A DNA stretch of 19,339 nucleotides from CAIKZZ01 sp037443765 (GCA_037443765.1 JBBINS010000038.1:1-19339), one strand, 5' to 3'. Counted from the first letter of the stretch, positions 1 through 7,896 are shown. The notes: generated by a model from the letters alone, not told the origin. Made by a program: numbers and translations.

Positions 1-230
1 CGGCGCGGCGCGAACTCGAGCGCCGCCGGCTCGAACGCCGACGCCCGCGCGGCGAGCGCCGCGCCGAGCAGCACGACGCCGAGCAGGCTCGCGTTCCGGT
101 CGACCGCCTCCCGCAGCCGCAGGATCGACGCGCGCTTGGGCGCGGGCAGCCGCGGCAGCCACGCTTCCGCGAGCGCCGGCCACGGCTGCGCCGGCACCTC
201 CGTGTAATGTAAACTGACGCTTTCCGCCAC
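1..230 (-). CDS. 4'-phosphopantetheinyl transferase, N-terminal part (cut by window edge)
   Basis: This frame is open from a GTG at 230-228 to the left edge and encodes about 76 residues, so the C-terminal part lies outside the window. It reads VAESVSLHYTEVPAQPW at the start, then LPAPKRASILRLREAVDRNA and SLLGVVLLGAALAAR. That pattern (a Lys-Arg pair, a basic Arg-rich stretch, then Asp-Arg before a Leu-Leu-Gly helix) matches the N-terminal half of Sfp-type transferases, which move phosphopantetheine from CoA to the serine of carrier proteins. The Mg-binding Asp and the WxxKEA motif would lie further left and are not seen. It diverges from the P450 with only 27 bases between starts. An in-frame GTG at 254-252 is an alternative start, and neither has a good ribosome site. 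The carrier domain of the nearby ligase is an obvious possible substrate. The family call rests on the N-terminus only. Confidence 0.72.
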   Translation of the reverse strand, partial: MAESVSLHYTEVPAQPWPALAEAWLPRLPAPKRASILRLREAVDRNASLLGVVLLGAALAARASAFEPAALEFAPR

Positions 231-257
231 GGGTACCGGTAACCGCCCTCTCACCGC

Positions 258-1583
258 ATGTCGCGAATCCCAGACCAGCATAGCGCGAGCGCTGAGCTGC
301 CGCCGCTGGCACCGGAGCATTTCGACGTCGGCTCGACGGAGGACTCGCTCGAACGCCTCGTCGCGGCGGCCGCGAGCTTGGGCGACGTGTTCCGGATCCG
401 CTCGCCCGGGCGGCGCTCGGACACCTGGATCATCAACAACCCGGCGGACATCAAGCGCGTGCTGGTGACGAACCACCGCAACTACACGAAGGGCGTCGGC
501 CTCGACCGCGTCAAGATCCTGCTCGGCAACGGCATCATGACGAGCGAGAGCGACCTCTGGCGGCGCCAGCGGCGGATGATCCAGCCCATGTTCCACCGCC
601 GCGTCACCGAGAGCTTCGGCGCCGCGATCGAGGGCTGCGTCGACGAGCGCATCGCCCGCTGGCAGGGATTCGCGGACCGGGACGAGCCGGTCGACGTCAC
701 CGAAGAGATGAGCGGCCTCACGCTCGACATCATTCTGCGCGCGATCTTCGGTCGCGACCTCGCGTGGCTGTCGGAGCGGATGGACAGCAACCCGTTCGCG
801 ATCGTGACCGAGCACGCCGCGCGCGATCTGCAGTTCGCCTACAAGTTCCGCTCGCTGACGCGGCTCGTCGGCGAACTCGTGACCCGGCGGCGCGAGGGCG
901 GCGAGGAGCACCACGACTTCCTCGGCATGCTGATCGGCGCGCGCGACAAGGAGCACGGCGAGCCGATGCCGGACCGCGAGCTCATCGACGAGGTCATGAC
1001 GCTGGTCGTCGCCGGCCACGAAACGAGCGCCGCCGCGCTCACCTGGACGTGGTACCTGCTCGCGACGCACCCGCAGGCCTACGCCCGGCTCGCCGCCGAG
1101 CTCGACGCGACGCCGGAGCGCTCCGGCATGAGCTTCGACGAGGCCGAGGGCCTCGGCTACACCCAGGCCGTGATCAAGGAAGCCATGCGGCTCTACCCGC
1201 CCGGCTGGCTGCTGACGCGGCGGACGATCGGCCCCGACGTCCTGTCCGGCTATGCCGTGCCGGCCGGCACCGACGTGATGCTGAGCCCCTACCTGATCCA
1301 GCGCCACCCCGGCCACTGGGACCGGCCCGGCGAATTTCGGCCCGAGCGCTTCGCGAACGCCGCCGACGATCCGCGCGAGCGCTGGATCTACATCCCGTTC
1401 GCGGCCGGGCCGCGGCACTGCGTCGGCGAGAACTTCGCGATGTACGAGATGACGCTGCACGTGTCGCGGGTCGCGCGCCGCTGGCACCTCGAGTATGTCG
1501 ACGACGGACCGCTCGGCGTCGAGGCGGCGATCAACCTGCGCACGCGCCGGGCAGTGCGCATACGGCTGCGGCCGCGACACTGA
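258..1583 (+). CDS. Cytochrome P450
   Basis: This gene encodes a 441-residue haem monooxygenase, a normal length for a soluble bacterial P450; no N-terminal membrane anchor is visible. The C-helix motif WRRQRRMIQPMFH is at 101-113. The I-helix oxygen-activation motif AGHETS is at 252-257, the K-helix ExxR is E308-R311, and the PERF motif is at 362-365. The haem-binding loop FAAGPRHCVG is at 381-390, with Cys388 as the thiolate ligand. All key residues are present, so it should be active. No ferredoxin or reductase domain is fused to it and no redox partner gene is in the window. It is followed after 49 bases by the acyl-AMP ligase on the same strand, which suggests that a fatty acid or a carrier-bound acyl chain is the substrate; that is inference. 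The start is the first ATG, 27 bases from the divergent transferase start, with no clear ribosome site. I do not assign a CYP family. Confidence 0.95.
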   Translation: MSRIPDQHSASAELPPLAPEHFDVGSTEDSLERLVAAAASLGDVFRIRSPGRRSDTWIINNPADIKRVLVTNHRNYTKGVGLDRVKILLGNGIMTSESDLWRRQRRMIQPMFHRRVTESFGAAIEGCVDERIARWQGFADRDEPVDVTEEMSGLTLDIILRAIFGRDLAWLSERMDSNPFAIVTEHAARDLQFAYKFRSLTRLVGELVTRRREGGEEHHDFLGMLIGARDKEHGEPMPDRELIDEVMTLVVAGHETSAAALTWTWYLLATHPQAYARLAAELDATPERSGMSFDEAEGLGYTQAVIKEAMRLYPPGWLLTRRTIGPDVLSGYAVPAGTDVMLSPYLIQRHPGHWDRPGEFRPERFANAADDPRERWIYIPFAAGPRHCVGENFAMYEMTLHVSRVARRWHLEYVDDGPLGVEAAINLRTRRAVRIRLRPRH

Positions 1584-1632
1584 CCGGCACCCGATTGGGC
1601 GCGCGACACGCGCCGTCAAGGACCCCCGACCA

Positions 1633-3594
1633 ATGCAATATTCCACGCTGATTGAAGTCCTCGAAGCCAACCGCACGGCGCCGCGCTCGATCCACTACCT
1701 GGAGGGCGAGCGCGAGGAGCGCATCGTGCCGTTCGGCGAGCTGTACGAGCGCGCGCTCGGCATCCTCTGGCACCTGCAGAAGATCGGCGCCGACCGCGGC
1801 GACAAGCTGATCGTGTTCCTCAATCACAACGAGCAGTTCATCGACGGCTTCTGGGCGGCGCTCAGCGGCGGCATCGTGCCGGTGCCGCTCGCGGTCGGCA
1901 TCTCCGACGAGCACCGCCACAAGCTGCTGCGCGTCGCGCGGCTGCTCGGCGACCCGTTCCTGTACACCGACCGCAAGAACCTCGACCGCCTCGGCGCGTT
2001 CGCCGAGAGCGTCGGCGAGTCGGCGACGTTCGAGCGCCTGAAGCGCCGCGCGCTGCTCGCCGACTCGATCGATGACATATCGCGCGCCGGCCGCGCCGTG
2101 CGCGCGACGCCGGACGACGTCGCCTTCATCCAGTTCTCTTCCGGCTCGACCAGCGTGCCAAAGGGGATCGTGCTCACGCACCGCAATCTGGTCGCTAACT
2201 GCCGCAGCACCACCGCCGCCGCGGGCTTCAACGAGAACGACGTCAGCCTGAGCTGGATGCCGCTGACCCACGACATGGGCCTGATCGGCAAGCACATCTT
2301 CATGTTCGCGAACCGCATCGAGAACCACCTGATGCCGACGGAGTTGTTCATCCGCCGGCCGTTGCTGTGGCCGAAGTTCGCGAGCGAGCGGCGCGCGACG
2401 ATTCTGAGTTCGCCGAACTTCGGCTACCGCCATTTCCTGAAGGTGCTCGGCGACCGCAGCCTCGAGGGCGTCGACCTGAGCGCCGCGCGGCTGATCTTCA
2501 ACGGCGCCGAGCCGATCTCGGTCGAGCTCTGCGACGAGTTCATGGACCGCATGGCGCCGTACGGCCTCAAGCGCACCGCGATGTTCCCGGTCTACGGGCT
2601 CGCCGAGGCGACGCTCGCGATGACCTTCCCCGTGCCGGGCACCGCCTACAGCGCCGTTCGCTTCGACCGCCACCGCCTCGCGATTGGCGCGCCGGCGGGC
2701 CGGGCGGCCGCGGATGCACGCGACGCGCTGTCGCTGATGGACGTCGGCCGTCCGATTCCGGGTACCGAGGTGCGGATCGCCGGCGAGGATCGCGCGGCGT
2801 TGCCGGACGGCAGCGTCGGCCACGTCCTGATCCGCGGCGACAACGTCACCAAGGGCTACTACGAGGCCCCCGAGATCAACGCCCGCACGATCACGTCGGA
2901 CGGCTGGCTCGACACCGGTGACCTCGGTGTCGTCGTCGACGGCGACCTCTTCATCACGGGCCGCGCGAAGGAGATCATCTTCGTCAACGGCCAGAACTAC
3001 TACCCGCACGACCTCGAGGAGATCGCGCAGCGCGCCGAATCGCTCGAGCTCGGCAAGGTCGTCGCGGCCGGTTGCCGGCCGCCGGGCGCCGAGACCGACG
3101 AGCTGACGTTCTTCATCCTGCACCGCGGCGCGCTCGAGGAGTTCGTGCCGCTGGCCGCCGAGGTCACGCGGCTCGTCAACGAGCACGCCGGCCTCGAGGT
3201 CGCGCACGTCGTGCCGGTGAAGCGCATCCCGAAGACGACGAGCGGCAAGATCCAGCGCGTGCAGCTCGAGGAGGCGTTCGTCGCCGGCGAGTTCGCCGAC
3301 GAGATGGTCGCGCTCGAGCGGCTGCGCGAGGCCCACCACCCGCACCGCGATGCGGGCGCCGGCGTCGAGTCGAAGATCAAGGCAATCTGCGACGTGGTGC
3401 TGCCCGACAAACGCGTCGAGGTCGACGACAACCTGTTCGAGATCGGCGCGAGCTCGCTGACCCTGATCCAGATCCACGAGGAGATCGACAAGGAGTACCC
3501 GGGAGTCGTGGACCTGACCGAGCTGTTCGACTATCCGACGGTCGCATCGCTCGCCAAGCACGTCGAAGCGAAGCTCGCGGCGCAGCGCACCTGA
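1633..3594 (+). CDS. Fatty acyl-AMP ligase with C-terminal acyl carrier domain
   Basis: This is a 653-residue two-domain protein. The adenylating domain (about 1-560) has the ATP loop FSSGSTSVPKG at 168-178, SWMPLTHDMGLIG at 207-219 (typical of fatty acyl-AMP ligases), YGLAEAT at 321-327, DTGD at 427-430, GRAKEII at 443-449 and PKTTSGK at 533-539, with Lys539 the likely catalytic lysine. The carrier domain (about 575-650) contains DNLFEIGASSL at 599-609, with Ser608 the phosphopantetheine site. It should convert a fatty acid and ATP to acyl-AMP and could pass the acyl group to its own carrier arm. The frame is open further upstream, but ATG 1633 is chosen because AAGGA lies 10 bases before it and homology begins here. 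It sits between the P450 and the VanZ gene, with gaps of 49 and 40 bases, so the three are probably co-transcribed. Whether it is strictly AMP-forming or also makes acyl-CoA cannot be decided by eye. Confidence 0.93.
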   Translation: MQYSTLIEVLEANRTAPRSIHYLEGEREERIVPFGELYERALGILWHLQKIGADRGDKLIVFLNHNEQFIDGFWAALSGGIVPVPLAVGISDEHRHKLLRVARLLGDPFLYTDRKNLDRLGAFAESVGESATFERLKRRALLADSIDDISRAGRAVRATPDDVAFIQFSSGSTSVPKGIVLTHRNLVANCRSTTAAAGFNENDVSLSWMPLTHDMGLIGKHIFMFANRIENHLMPTELFIRRPLLWPKFASERRATILSSPNFGYRHFLKVLGDRSLEGVDLSAARLIFNGAEPISVELCDEFMDRMAPYGLKRTAMFPVYGLAEATLAMTFPVPGTAYSAVRFDRHRLAIGAPAGRAAADARDALSLMDVGRPIPGTEVRIAGEDRAALPDGSVGHVLIRGDNVTKGYYEAPEINARTITSDGWLDTGDLGVVVDGDLFITGRAKEIIFVNGQNYYPHDLEEIAQRAESLELGKVVAAGCRPPGAETDELTFFILHRGALEEFVPLAAEVTRLVNEHAGLEVAHVVPVKRIPKTTSGKIQRVQLEEAFVAGEFADEMVALERLREAHHPHRDAGAGVESKIKAICDVVLPDKRVEVDDNLFEIGASSLTLIQIHEEIDKEYPGVVDLTELFDYPTVASLAKHVEAKLAAQRT

Positions 3595-3634
3595 GCGGCG
3601 CGCCAGCTCTGCGCCCCGCCGGGACGTCGGACGG

Positions 3635-4642
3635 ATGACCAGCCCCGCACCACCGGCGACGCCGCGCCTCGACATCGCGCGGCTGACGGTCATCCGGCCG
3701 CCGTTCCTGGTGGCGGCGATCCTGGGCCTTGCGCTCGTGGTCGTGTTCATCGAGCTGCCGGGGCGGCCGCTGATCCTGCACGTCGTGCAGAAGCTCGGCC
3801 ATCCGGGCGTCTTCGGCGTGATCGCGCTCAGCGTGCTGGTCCTGGCGCGCCAGCGGCCTGCCTTGGGTCGCGCGACCTGGATCGACTACCTCGTCGCGTT
3901 CCTGATCGCGGTCGCGATCGGCGGCGCCACGGAAATCGGCCAGATCTTCACGCACCGCGACCCGTCGGTGCGGGACGTCGGCCTCGACGCACGCGGCGCG
4001 GCCTGCGCGCTCGCGCTCGCCGCGGCGTTCGACGTCCGCTGCCGCCTGCGCCGCCATCCCGGCCGCTGGCGCGCGCTGTACCTGGCGACGGCGGGCGTGC
4101 TCGCGGCGATCATCCTGACGCCGCTCGCCTGGACCGTCGCCGCCTACGCGCTACGCGCCGAGCGCTTCCCCGCGCTGTTCGTGCCGGCGACGCGACTCGA
4201 TCTCGCGTTCCTGTCCGGCAGCAGCGGCAAGCTCGAGCGCTTCGCGGTGCCCGCGTCGCCCGGCCGCACGCCCGGCGAGATGGCGCTGCGCGTCCCGCTC
4301 GTGTCCCGGCCGTACGCCGGCGTCACGCTCGACGAACCACCGCCGGACTGGAGCGGCTACCACACGCTCGTCGTCGAGGTGACAAACCCGGGACGCACCG
4401 ACCTCGACTTCAACGTCCGCGTGCACGATCGCGAGCACAACTACACGTTCGAGGACCGGTTCAATGCCGAGGTCTCGATCCCGGCCGGGCGGCGCCAGAC
4501 ACTCGAGTTCGCGCTCGAGACGATTCGTGCGGCCCCGCGCGGCCGGCCACTCGACCTCGGCCACGTCGCCGGCATCACGCTGTTCAGAAGCGGCGCCGAC
4601 GGCCCGCGCGAGTTCTGGCTGCACCGGATCGAGCTGCGCTGA
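3635..4642 (+). CDS. VanZ-family membrane protein with soluble C-terminal beta domain
   Basis: This gene encodes a 335-residue protein. The N-terminal half has about five hydrophobic segments (near 24-41, 57-72, 83-97, 121-132 and 148-170). Between the third and fourth lies the VanZ-like signature: Glu100 and Gln103 in TEIGQIF, then Arg113, Asp114, Asp118 and Gly-Ala 121-122. The C-terminal part (about 185-335) is soluble. Its pattern (DWSGYHTLVVEV at 238-249, then VRVHDREHNYTFEDRF, a Pro-Ala-Gly turn, and a final FWLHRIEL strand) resembles galactose-binding-fold domains of the CIA30 or carbohydrate-binding type. That domain call is by eye and tentative. VanZ itself is linked to teicoplanin resistance, but most family members have no known role. 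The ATG lies 40 bases after the ligase stop, preceded only by a weak GGACGG. Co-transcription with the P450 and ligase suggests a role at the membrane in the same pathway, which is inference. Confidence 0.82.
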   Translation: MTSPAPPATPRLDIARLTVIRPPFLVAAILGLALVVVFIELPGRPLILHVVQKLGHPGVFGVIALSVLVLARQRPALGRATWIDYLVAFLIAVAIGGATEIGQIFTHRDPSVRDVGLDARGAACALALAAAFDVRCRLRRHPGRWRALYLATAGVLAAIILTPLAWTVAAYALRAERFPALFVPATRLDLAFLSGSSGKLERFAVPASPGRTPGEMALRVPLVSRPYAGVTLDEPPPDWSGYHTLVVEVTNPGRTDLDFNVRVHDREHNYTFEDRFNAEVSIPAGRRQTLEFALETIRAAPRGRPLDLGHVAGITLFRSGADGPREFWLHRIELR

Positions 4643-5023
4643 GCGGGGCCTTCCGACGGGCCCGGGCGCCGCGGCGACGATTCGACCGGCTCGTGCGATC
4701 CGCGTGACTCAGATCTGTCGTCGCGCGCGCGGCGCGCCCGGTGCCCGTTGCATTTCGGCCCAGCGGCGCGCAGTGTTTCGCAGGGGACGGGCCCCGATGG
4801 GCGCGCCCCGCCGCCGGACGCCGCATTGATCGACGCCTGCGCCGCGTCGCCCGGGGAACGGCCATCGACTCGCCGGTTCCGGCCAAGGAGGTGCACGGAC
4901 GGCATCGCCGTCCGCCGAGATCGTTGCCCGAGGCGCGCCTCGCGCCGGCGACTGGCTGCAACCCGACAGGTCGCAGACCCGCCATCGGCGCGGCGCCGAA
5001 AACTCCACGGACGGAGACCAACC
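4643..5023. other. 381-base gap between VanZ gene and S53 peptidase
   Basis: I see no convincing gene here. The peptidase frame is open back to 4748, but that stretch is Arg/Pro/Ala-rich, has no motif and starts only with TTG. A short inverted repeat, GGGCC with GGCCC, just after the VanZ stop has no T-run and is a weak terminator at best. An AAGGAGGTG at 4885-4893 matches the ribosome-binding consensus but no convincing ORF uses it. Eight bases of perfect inverted repeat follow at 4896-4914. No clear promoter is visible, although the gap probably holds the peptidase promoter and leader. Confidence 0.5.
4896..4914 (+). promoter_or_regulatory. Hairpin in the S53 peptidase leader
   Basis: CGGACGGC at 4896-4903 and GCCGTCCG at 4907-4914 form a perfect 8-base-pair stem with a three-base loop ATC. 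It lies three bases after the AAGGAGGTG motif and 109 bases before the peptidase ATG. No T-run follows, so it is not a terminator. A role in leader RNA folding is possible but unproven. Confidence 0.35.
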
Positions 5024-6595
5024 ATGCAAATGCGCCTTATGAGCGGAAGCGAACACAGCCCCGTCGCCGGAGCGAGGCCGGTGGGCGCGGCCGACCCGAC
5101 CGAGCGCCTCGAGGTCAGCCTGATCCTGCGGCGGCCCGCGACCAGCGACCTGCGCAGCCGCGTCGAACGGATCGTGGCCGGCGACCGGCCGCAGCGGCAC
5201 CTGACGCGCGAGGAATTCGCGACCTCGTACGGTGCGCGCCCGGAAGACCTGGCCGCCGTCCGCAAGTTCGCCGCCGCGCTCGGGCTCGCGGTGGTGCAGG
5301 AGCACGCTCCCCGGCGCACGGTCGTGCTGTCGGGGACGGTGGCGCAGTTCAACAAGGCGTTCGGCGTGCAGCTGACGCACTTTCAGCACGACCACGGCAC
5401 CTACCGCGGCCACTCTGGCGCGGTGCTCGTGCCCGAGGCCCTGCACGAGCGCGTCGTCGGCGTGTTCGGACTCGACAACCGGCCGCAGGCCACGCCGCAC
5501 TTTCGCATGCGGCGGCCGCGCGCGGACGGCGAGCAGGCCGCTTCCTTCAGCGCGCCGCAGCTCGCAGCGCTCTACGACTTCCCCGGCGGAACCGGCCAGG
5601 GCGAGTGCATCGGCATCGTCGAGCTCGGCGGCGGCTTCCGCACCGTGGATCTCGCCCAGTACTTCGCCAAGCTCGGCATGCACGTTCCGACCATCGCGGC
5701 CGTGTCGGTCGATCACGGGCGCAACCACCCGACCGGCGACCCGAACGGGCCGGACGGCGAGGTGATGCTGGACATTGAGGTCGCGGGCGCCACGGCGCCG
5801 CAGGCCGAATTCGCGGTCTACTTCGCGCCGAACACCGACGCCGGCTTCATCGACGCCGTGACCTCGGCGATTCACGACACCGTCCACCGACCCTCGGTCA
5901 TCTCGATCAGCTGGGGCGGACCGGAGTCGAGCTGGACCGAGCAGGCGATGACCGCGCTCGACCAGGCGTTCCAGGAGGCCGCGGCGATGGGCGTCACCGT
6001 CTGCGTGGCGTCCGGCGACAGCGGCTCGAGCGACGGCGTCGGCGACGGCCACGACCACGTCGACTTCCCGGCGTCGAGCCCGCACGTGCTCGCCTGCGGC
6101 GGGACGAGTCTGCAGGCGCGCAACGGCAAGATCGCGACCGAGACGGTCTGGAACGACGGCGCGACCGGCGGCGCGGGCGGCGGCGGCGTGAGCGCGGTGT
6201 TCTCGCTGCCGCGGTGGCAGAGCGGCCTGCCGGTCGCGAGCGCCCGGGGCACGGCGCCGCTGACGATGCGCGGCGTCCCGGACGTCGCCGGCGACGCCGA
6301 TCCGCAGACCGGCTACGACGTCCGCGTCGACGGCTACGACGCGGTCATCGGCGGCACCAGCGCGGTCGCGCCGCTCTGGGCGGCACTGATCGCGCGGCTC
6401 AATTCGGTGTCGCAGACGAAGCTGGGCTTCATCAACACGCAGCTGTACGCGAATCGGAACGTGCTCAACGACGTGACGGTCGGCAACAACGGCGACTTCG
6501 TCGCGATCGTGGGCTGGGACGCGTGCACGGGTCTCGGGACGCCGAACGGATCCCGCATCGCATCGGCACTGGCGAGGACGACGACCGGGTCGTAG
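5024..6595 (+). CDS. S53 family serine-carboxyl peptidase (sedolisin, kumamolisin-like)
   Basis: This gene encodes a 523-residue acid endopeptidase precursor. The N-terminal activation domain spans about 28-157, and a linker with basic RMRRPRADGE at 161-170 is a likely processing zone. The catalytic domain (about 175-520) carries Glu246 and Asp250 in GEVMLDIEV, the oxyanion Asp332 in SGDSGSSDG, and the nucleophile Ser446 in GGTSAVAP, so the Ser-Glu-Asp triad is complete. Calcium ligands are expected near Asp483 (LNDVT) and Asp499 (GWDACTGLG). Long stretches match my memory of Alicyclobacillus kumamolisin, for example around VYFAPNTDAGF and SISWGGPE. The start is ATG 5024 with GGAG seven bases before it. 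No classical signal peptide is visible, as in kumamolisin itself, so the export route is unclear. The gene stands alone, with a terminator after it, and probably acts outside the cell at low pH. Confidence 0.95.
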   Translation: MQMRLMSGSEHSPVAGARPVGAADPTERLEVSLILRRPATSDLRSRVERIVAGDRPQRHLTREEFATSYGARPEDLAAVRKFAAALGLAVVQEHAPRRTVVLSGTVAQFNKAFGVQLTHFQHDHGTYRGHSGAVLVPEALHERVVGVFGLDNRPQATPHFRMRRPRADGEQAASFSAPQLAALYDFPGGTGQGECIGIVELGGGFRTVDLAQYFAKLGMHVPTIAAVSVDHGRNHPTGDPNGPDGEVMLDIEVAGATAPQAEFAVYFAPNTDAGFIDAVTSAIHDTVHRPSVISISWGGPESSWTEQAMTALDQAFQEAAAMGVTVCVASGDSGSSDGVGDGHDHVDFPASSPHVLACGGTSLQARNGKIATETVWNDGATGGAGGGGVSAVFSLPRWQSGLPVASARGTAPLTMRGVPDVAGDADPQTGYDVRVDGYDAVIGGTSAVAPLWAALIARLNSVSQTKLGFINTQLYANRNVLNDVTVGNNGDFVAIVGWDACTGLGTPNGSRIASALARTTTGS

Positions 6596-6615
6596 CCCTC
6601 GCGCACCGCCGTACC

Positions 6616-6638
6616 GCCGCACCAATCCCCGGTGCGGC
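6616..6638 (+). other. Hairpin downstream of the S53 peptidase
   Basis: GCCGCACC at 6616-6623 and GGTGCGGC at 6631-6638 form a perfect 8-base-pair stem with a seven-base loop. It is the first of two tandem hairpins after the peptidase stop and is not followed by a clear T-run. It may assist termination or protect the 3' end. Confidence 0.4.
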
Positions 6639-6642
6639 TCTT

Positions 6643-6678
6643 GGGTCGCGCGGCGAAACCGCCGCGCGACCCCGTTTC
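6643..6678 (+). terminator. Strong stem-loop terminator after the S53 peptidase
   Basis: The arms 6643-6655 and 6660-6672 pair perfectly over 13 base pairs around a four-base AAAC loop and are followed by CGTTTC. The stem is very GC-rich and lies 47 bases after the peptidase stop. The T-tract is short, so termination may be partial, but the stem length makes a function likely. Confidence 0.75.
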
Positions 6679-6801
6679 ACGTTTGACGAGCCGTGACGCC
6701 GGGCTGGGGGCCGGCGGTTGGCCCGGACCGAGCGTCACGACGGCGGGCGCTAGGAACCAGCCGCCGCCCCGGCAAGGGCGCGGCCAACTGGTTGATTTTT
6801 A

Positions 6802-6877
6802 TGGTGCCGGTGGAGGGACTTGAACCCCCGACCTCTCGCTTACGAAGCGACTGCTCTACCAACTGAGCTACACCGGC
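6802..6877 (-). tRNA. tRNA-Thr (anticodon CGT)
   Basis: This is a 76-base cloverleaf on the minus strand. The acceptor GCCGGTG pairs with CACCGGC, and CCA is encoded. The D arm is GCTC-AGTTGGTA-GAGC. The anticodon loop TTCGTAA gives anticodon CGT, which reads ACG. The T arm GGGGG-TTCAAGT-CCCTC is normal apart from wobble at its end. Position 27-43 is a G-G mismatch; Escherichia coli tRNA-Thr(CGU) also lacks a standard pair there. It lies 68 bases after ispH and has its own promoter. Confidence 0.97.
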
Positions 6878-6891
6878 GCGAAGGGCGGCGC

Positions 6892-6921
6892 AGTATACGG
6901 AAACAGGCCCGCCAGCGGCAA
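6892..6921 (-). promoter_or_regulatory. Promoter of tRNA-Thr
   Basis: On the minus strand a -35 TTGCCG (6921-6916) and a -10 TATACT (6897-6892) are separated by 18 bases. The -10 ends 14 bases before the tRNA 5' end, which is the usual distance. The tRNA can therefore be transcribed without the upstream ispH message. Confidence 0.65.
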
Positions 6922-6945
6922 CGCGATCGGGCCACCGCCGCGGGA

Positions 6946-7896
6946 CTAGGCGGGCTTGACCACGTCGCGCAGCGGGCGCGGCAGCGCGAACACGACGTGC
7001 TCCGTTCGCCCCGGGACCTCGACGGCCGGCTCCCCGCCCCACTCGTGCAGCCGGGTCACGACCTGCTGCACGAGGATCTCCGGCGCCGACGCCCCCGCGG
7101 TCACGCCGACCGCCCGCGCGCTGTCGAACCACTCGCGCCTGAGGTCGTCGGCGCCGTCGACGAGATAGCCCGGCACGCCGCGCTTCGCGGCGATCTCGCG
7201 CAGCCGGTTCGAGTTCGAGCTCGACCGCGAGCCGACGACGACGAGCACGTCGCAGATCGCCACGAGTTCCTTCACCGCGTCCTGTCGGTTCTGCGTCGCG
7301 TAGCAGATGTCCTCCTTGCGCGGCGACGCGAGCCCCGGGAAGCGCGTCTTGAGCGTCTCGACGATCCGCGCCGTGTCGTCGACCGAGAGCGTCGTCTGCG
7401 TGACGAAGGCGAGCCGGGCCGGGTCCCGGACCTCGAGCCGCGCCGCGTCCTCCGGCGTTTCGACCAGGTAGATCCGACCGCCGAGCGACTCGTCGAACTG
7501 GCCGGTGGTGCCCTCCACCTCCGGATGCCCGGCGTGGCCGATCAAGATCACCTCGCGCGCGTCACGCGCGTAGCGCGTGACCTCCATGTGCACCTTGGTC
7601 ACGAGCGGACAGGTCGCGTCGAACACATTGAGCGCGCGCCGCGCCGCCTCCTGCTGGACGGCGCGTGACACGCCGTGCGCGCTGAAGATTACGGTCGCGC
7701 CGTCCGGGACCTCGTCGAGCTCCTCGACGAAGACCGCCCCGAGCGCGCGCAGGCGCTCGACGACATAGCGGTTGTGCACGACCTCGTGGCGCACGTAGAT
7801 CGGCGCGCCGAACAGGCTCACCGCGCGCTCGACGATGTCGATCGCGCGGTCGACGCCGGCGCAGAAGCCGCGCGGGTTGGCGAGGTGGATCTTCAC
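6946..7896 (-). CDS. ispH: 4-hydroxy-3-methylbut-2-enyl diphosphate reductase
   Basis: This gene encodes a 316-residue [4Fe-4S] enzyme for the last step of the methylerythritol phosphate pathway, making IPP and DMAPP from HMBPP. The cluster cysteines are Cys12 (NPRGFCAGVDRA), Cys96 (DATCPLV) and Cys198 (EDICYATQNRQ). Glu126 in GHPEVEG is the catalytic acid, and SSNSNRL at 226-232 binds diphosphate. The length matches the family. The start is GTG 7896-7894, overlapping the lspA stop as GTGA, so translation is probably coupled to lspA. A longer open frame to the right is discarded because homology begins exactly at VKIHLANPRGFCAGV. In many gammaproteobacteria an FkpB prolyl isomerase gene separates lspA and ispH; here it does not. 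The product feeds IspB, encoded further right. Confidence 0.97.
   Translation of the reverse strand: MKIHLANPRGFCAGVDRAIDIVERAVSLFGAPIYVRHEVVHNRYVVERLRALGAVFVEELDEVPDGATVIFSAHGVSRAVQQEAARRALNVFDATCPLVTKVHMEVTRYARDAREVILIGHAGHPEVEGTTGQFDESLGGRIYLVETPEDAARLEVRDPARLAFVTQTTLSVDDTARIVETLKTRFPGLASPRKEDICYATQNRQDAVKELVAICDVLVVVGSRSSSNSNRLREIAAKRGVPGYLVDGADDLRREWFDSARAVGVTAGASAPEILVQQVVTRLHEWGGEPAVEVPGRTEHVVFALPRPLRDVVKPA

Noticed and set aside
1531..3750. A 739-codon open frame on the minus strand opposite the acyl-AMP ligase
   Set aside because: It is a mirror of a real gene in very GC-rich DNA. Its protein is full of Arg, Ala, Val and Asp, with no motif, while the plus strand carries all ligase motifs.
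4748..5023. N-terminal extension of the S53 peptidase by 92 residues
   Set aside because: The extension starts with TTG, has no signal peptide or homology, and ATG 5024 has GGAG at the right distance.
4709..6625. A 638-codon minus-strand frame opposite the S53 peptidase
   Set aside because: Arg/Ala-rich shadow sequence; the plus strand has a complete catalytic set and a good ribosome site.
6680..6801. Possible terminator for tRNA-Thr in the GC-rich spacer
   Set aside because: Imperfect stems only, and the T-run near 6796 is on the plus strand, so it cannot serve the minus-strand tRNA.
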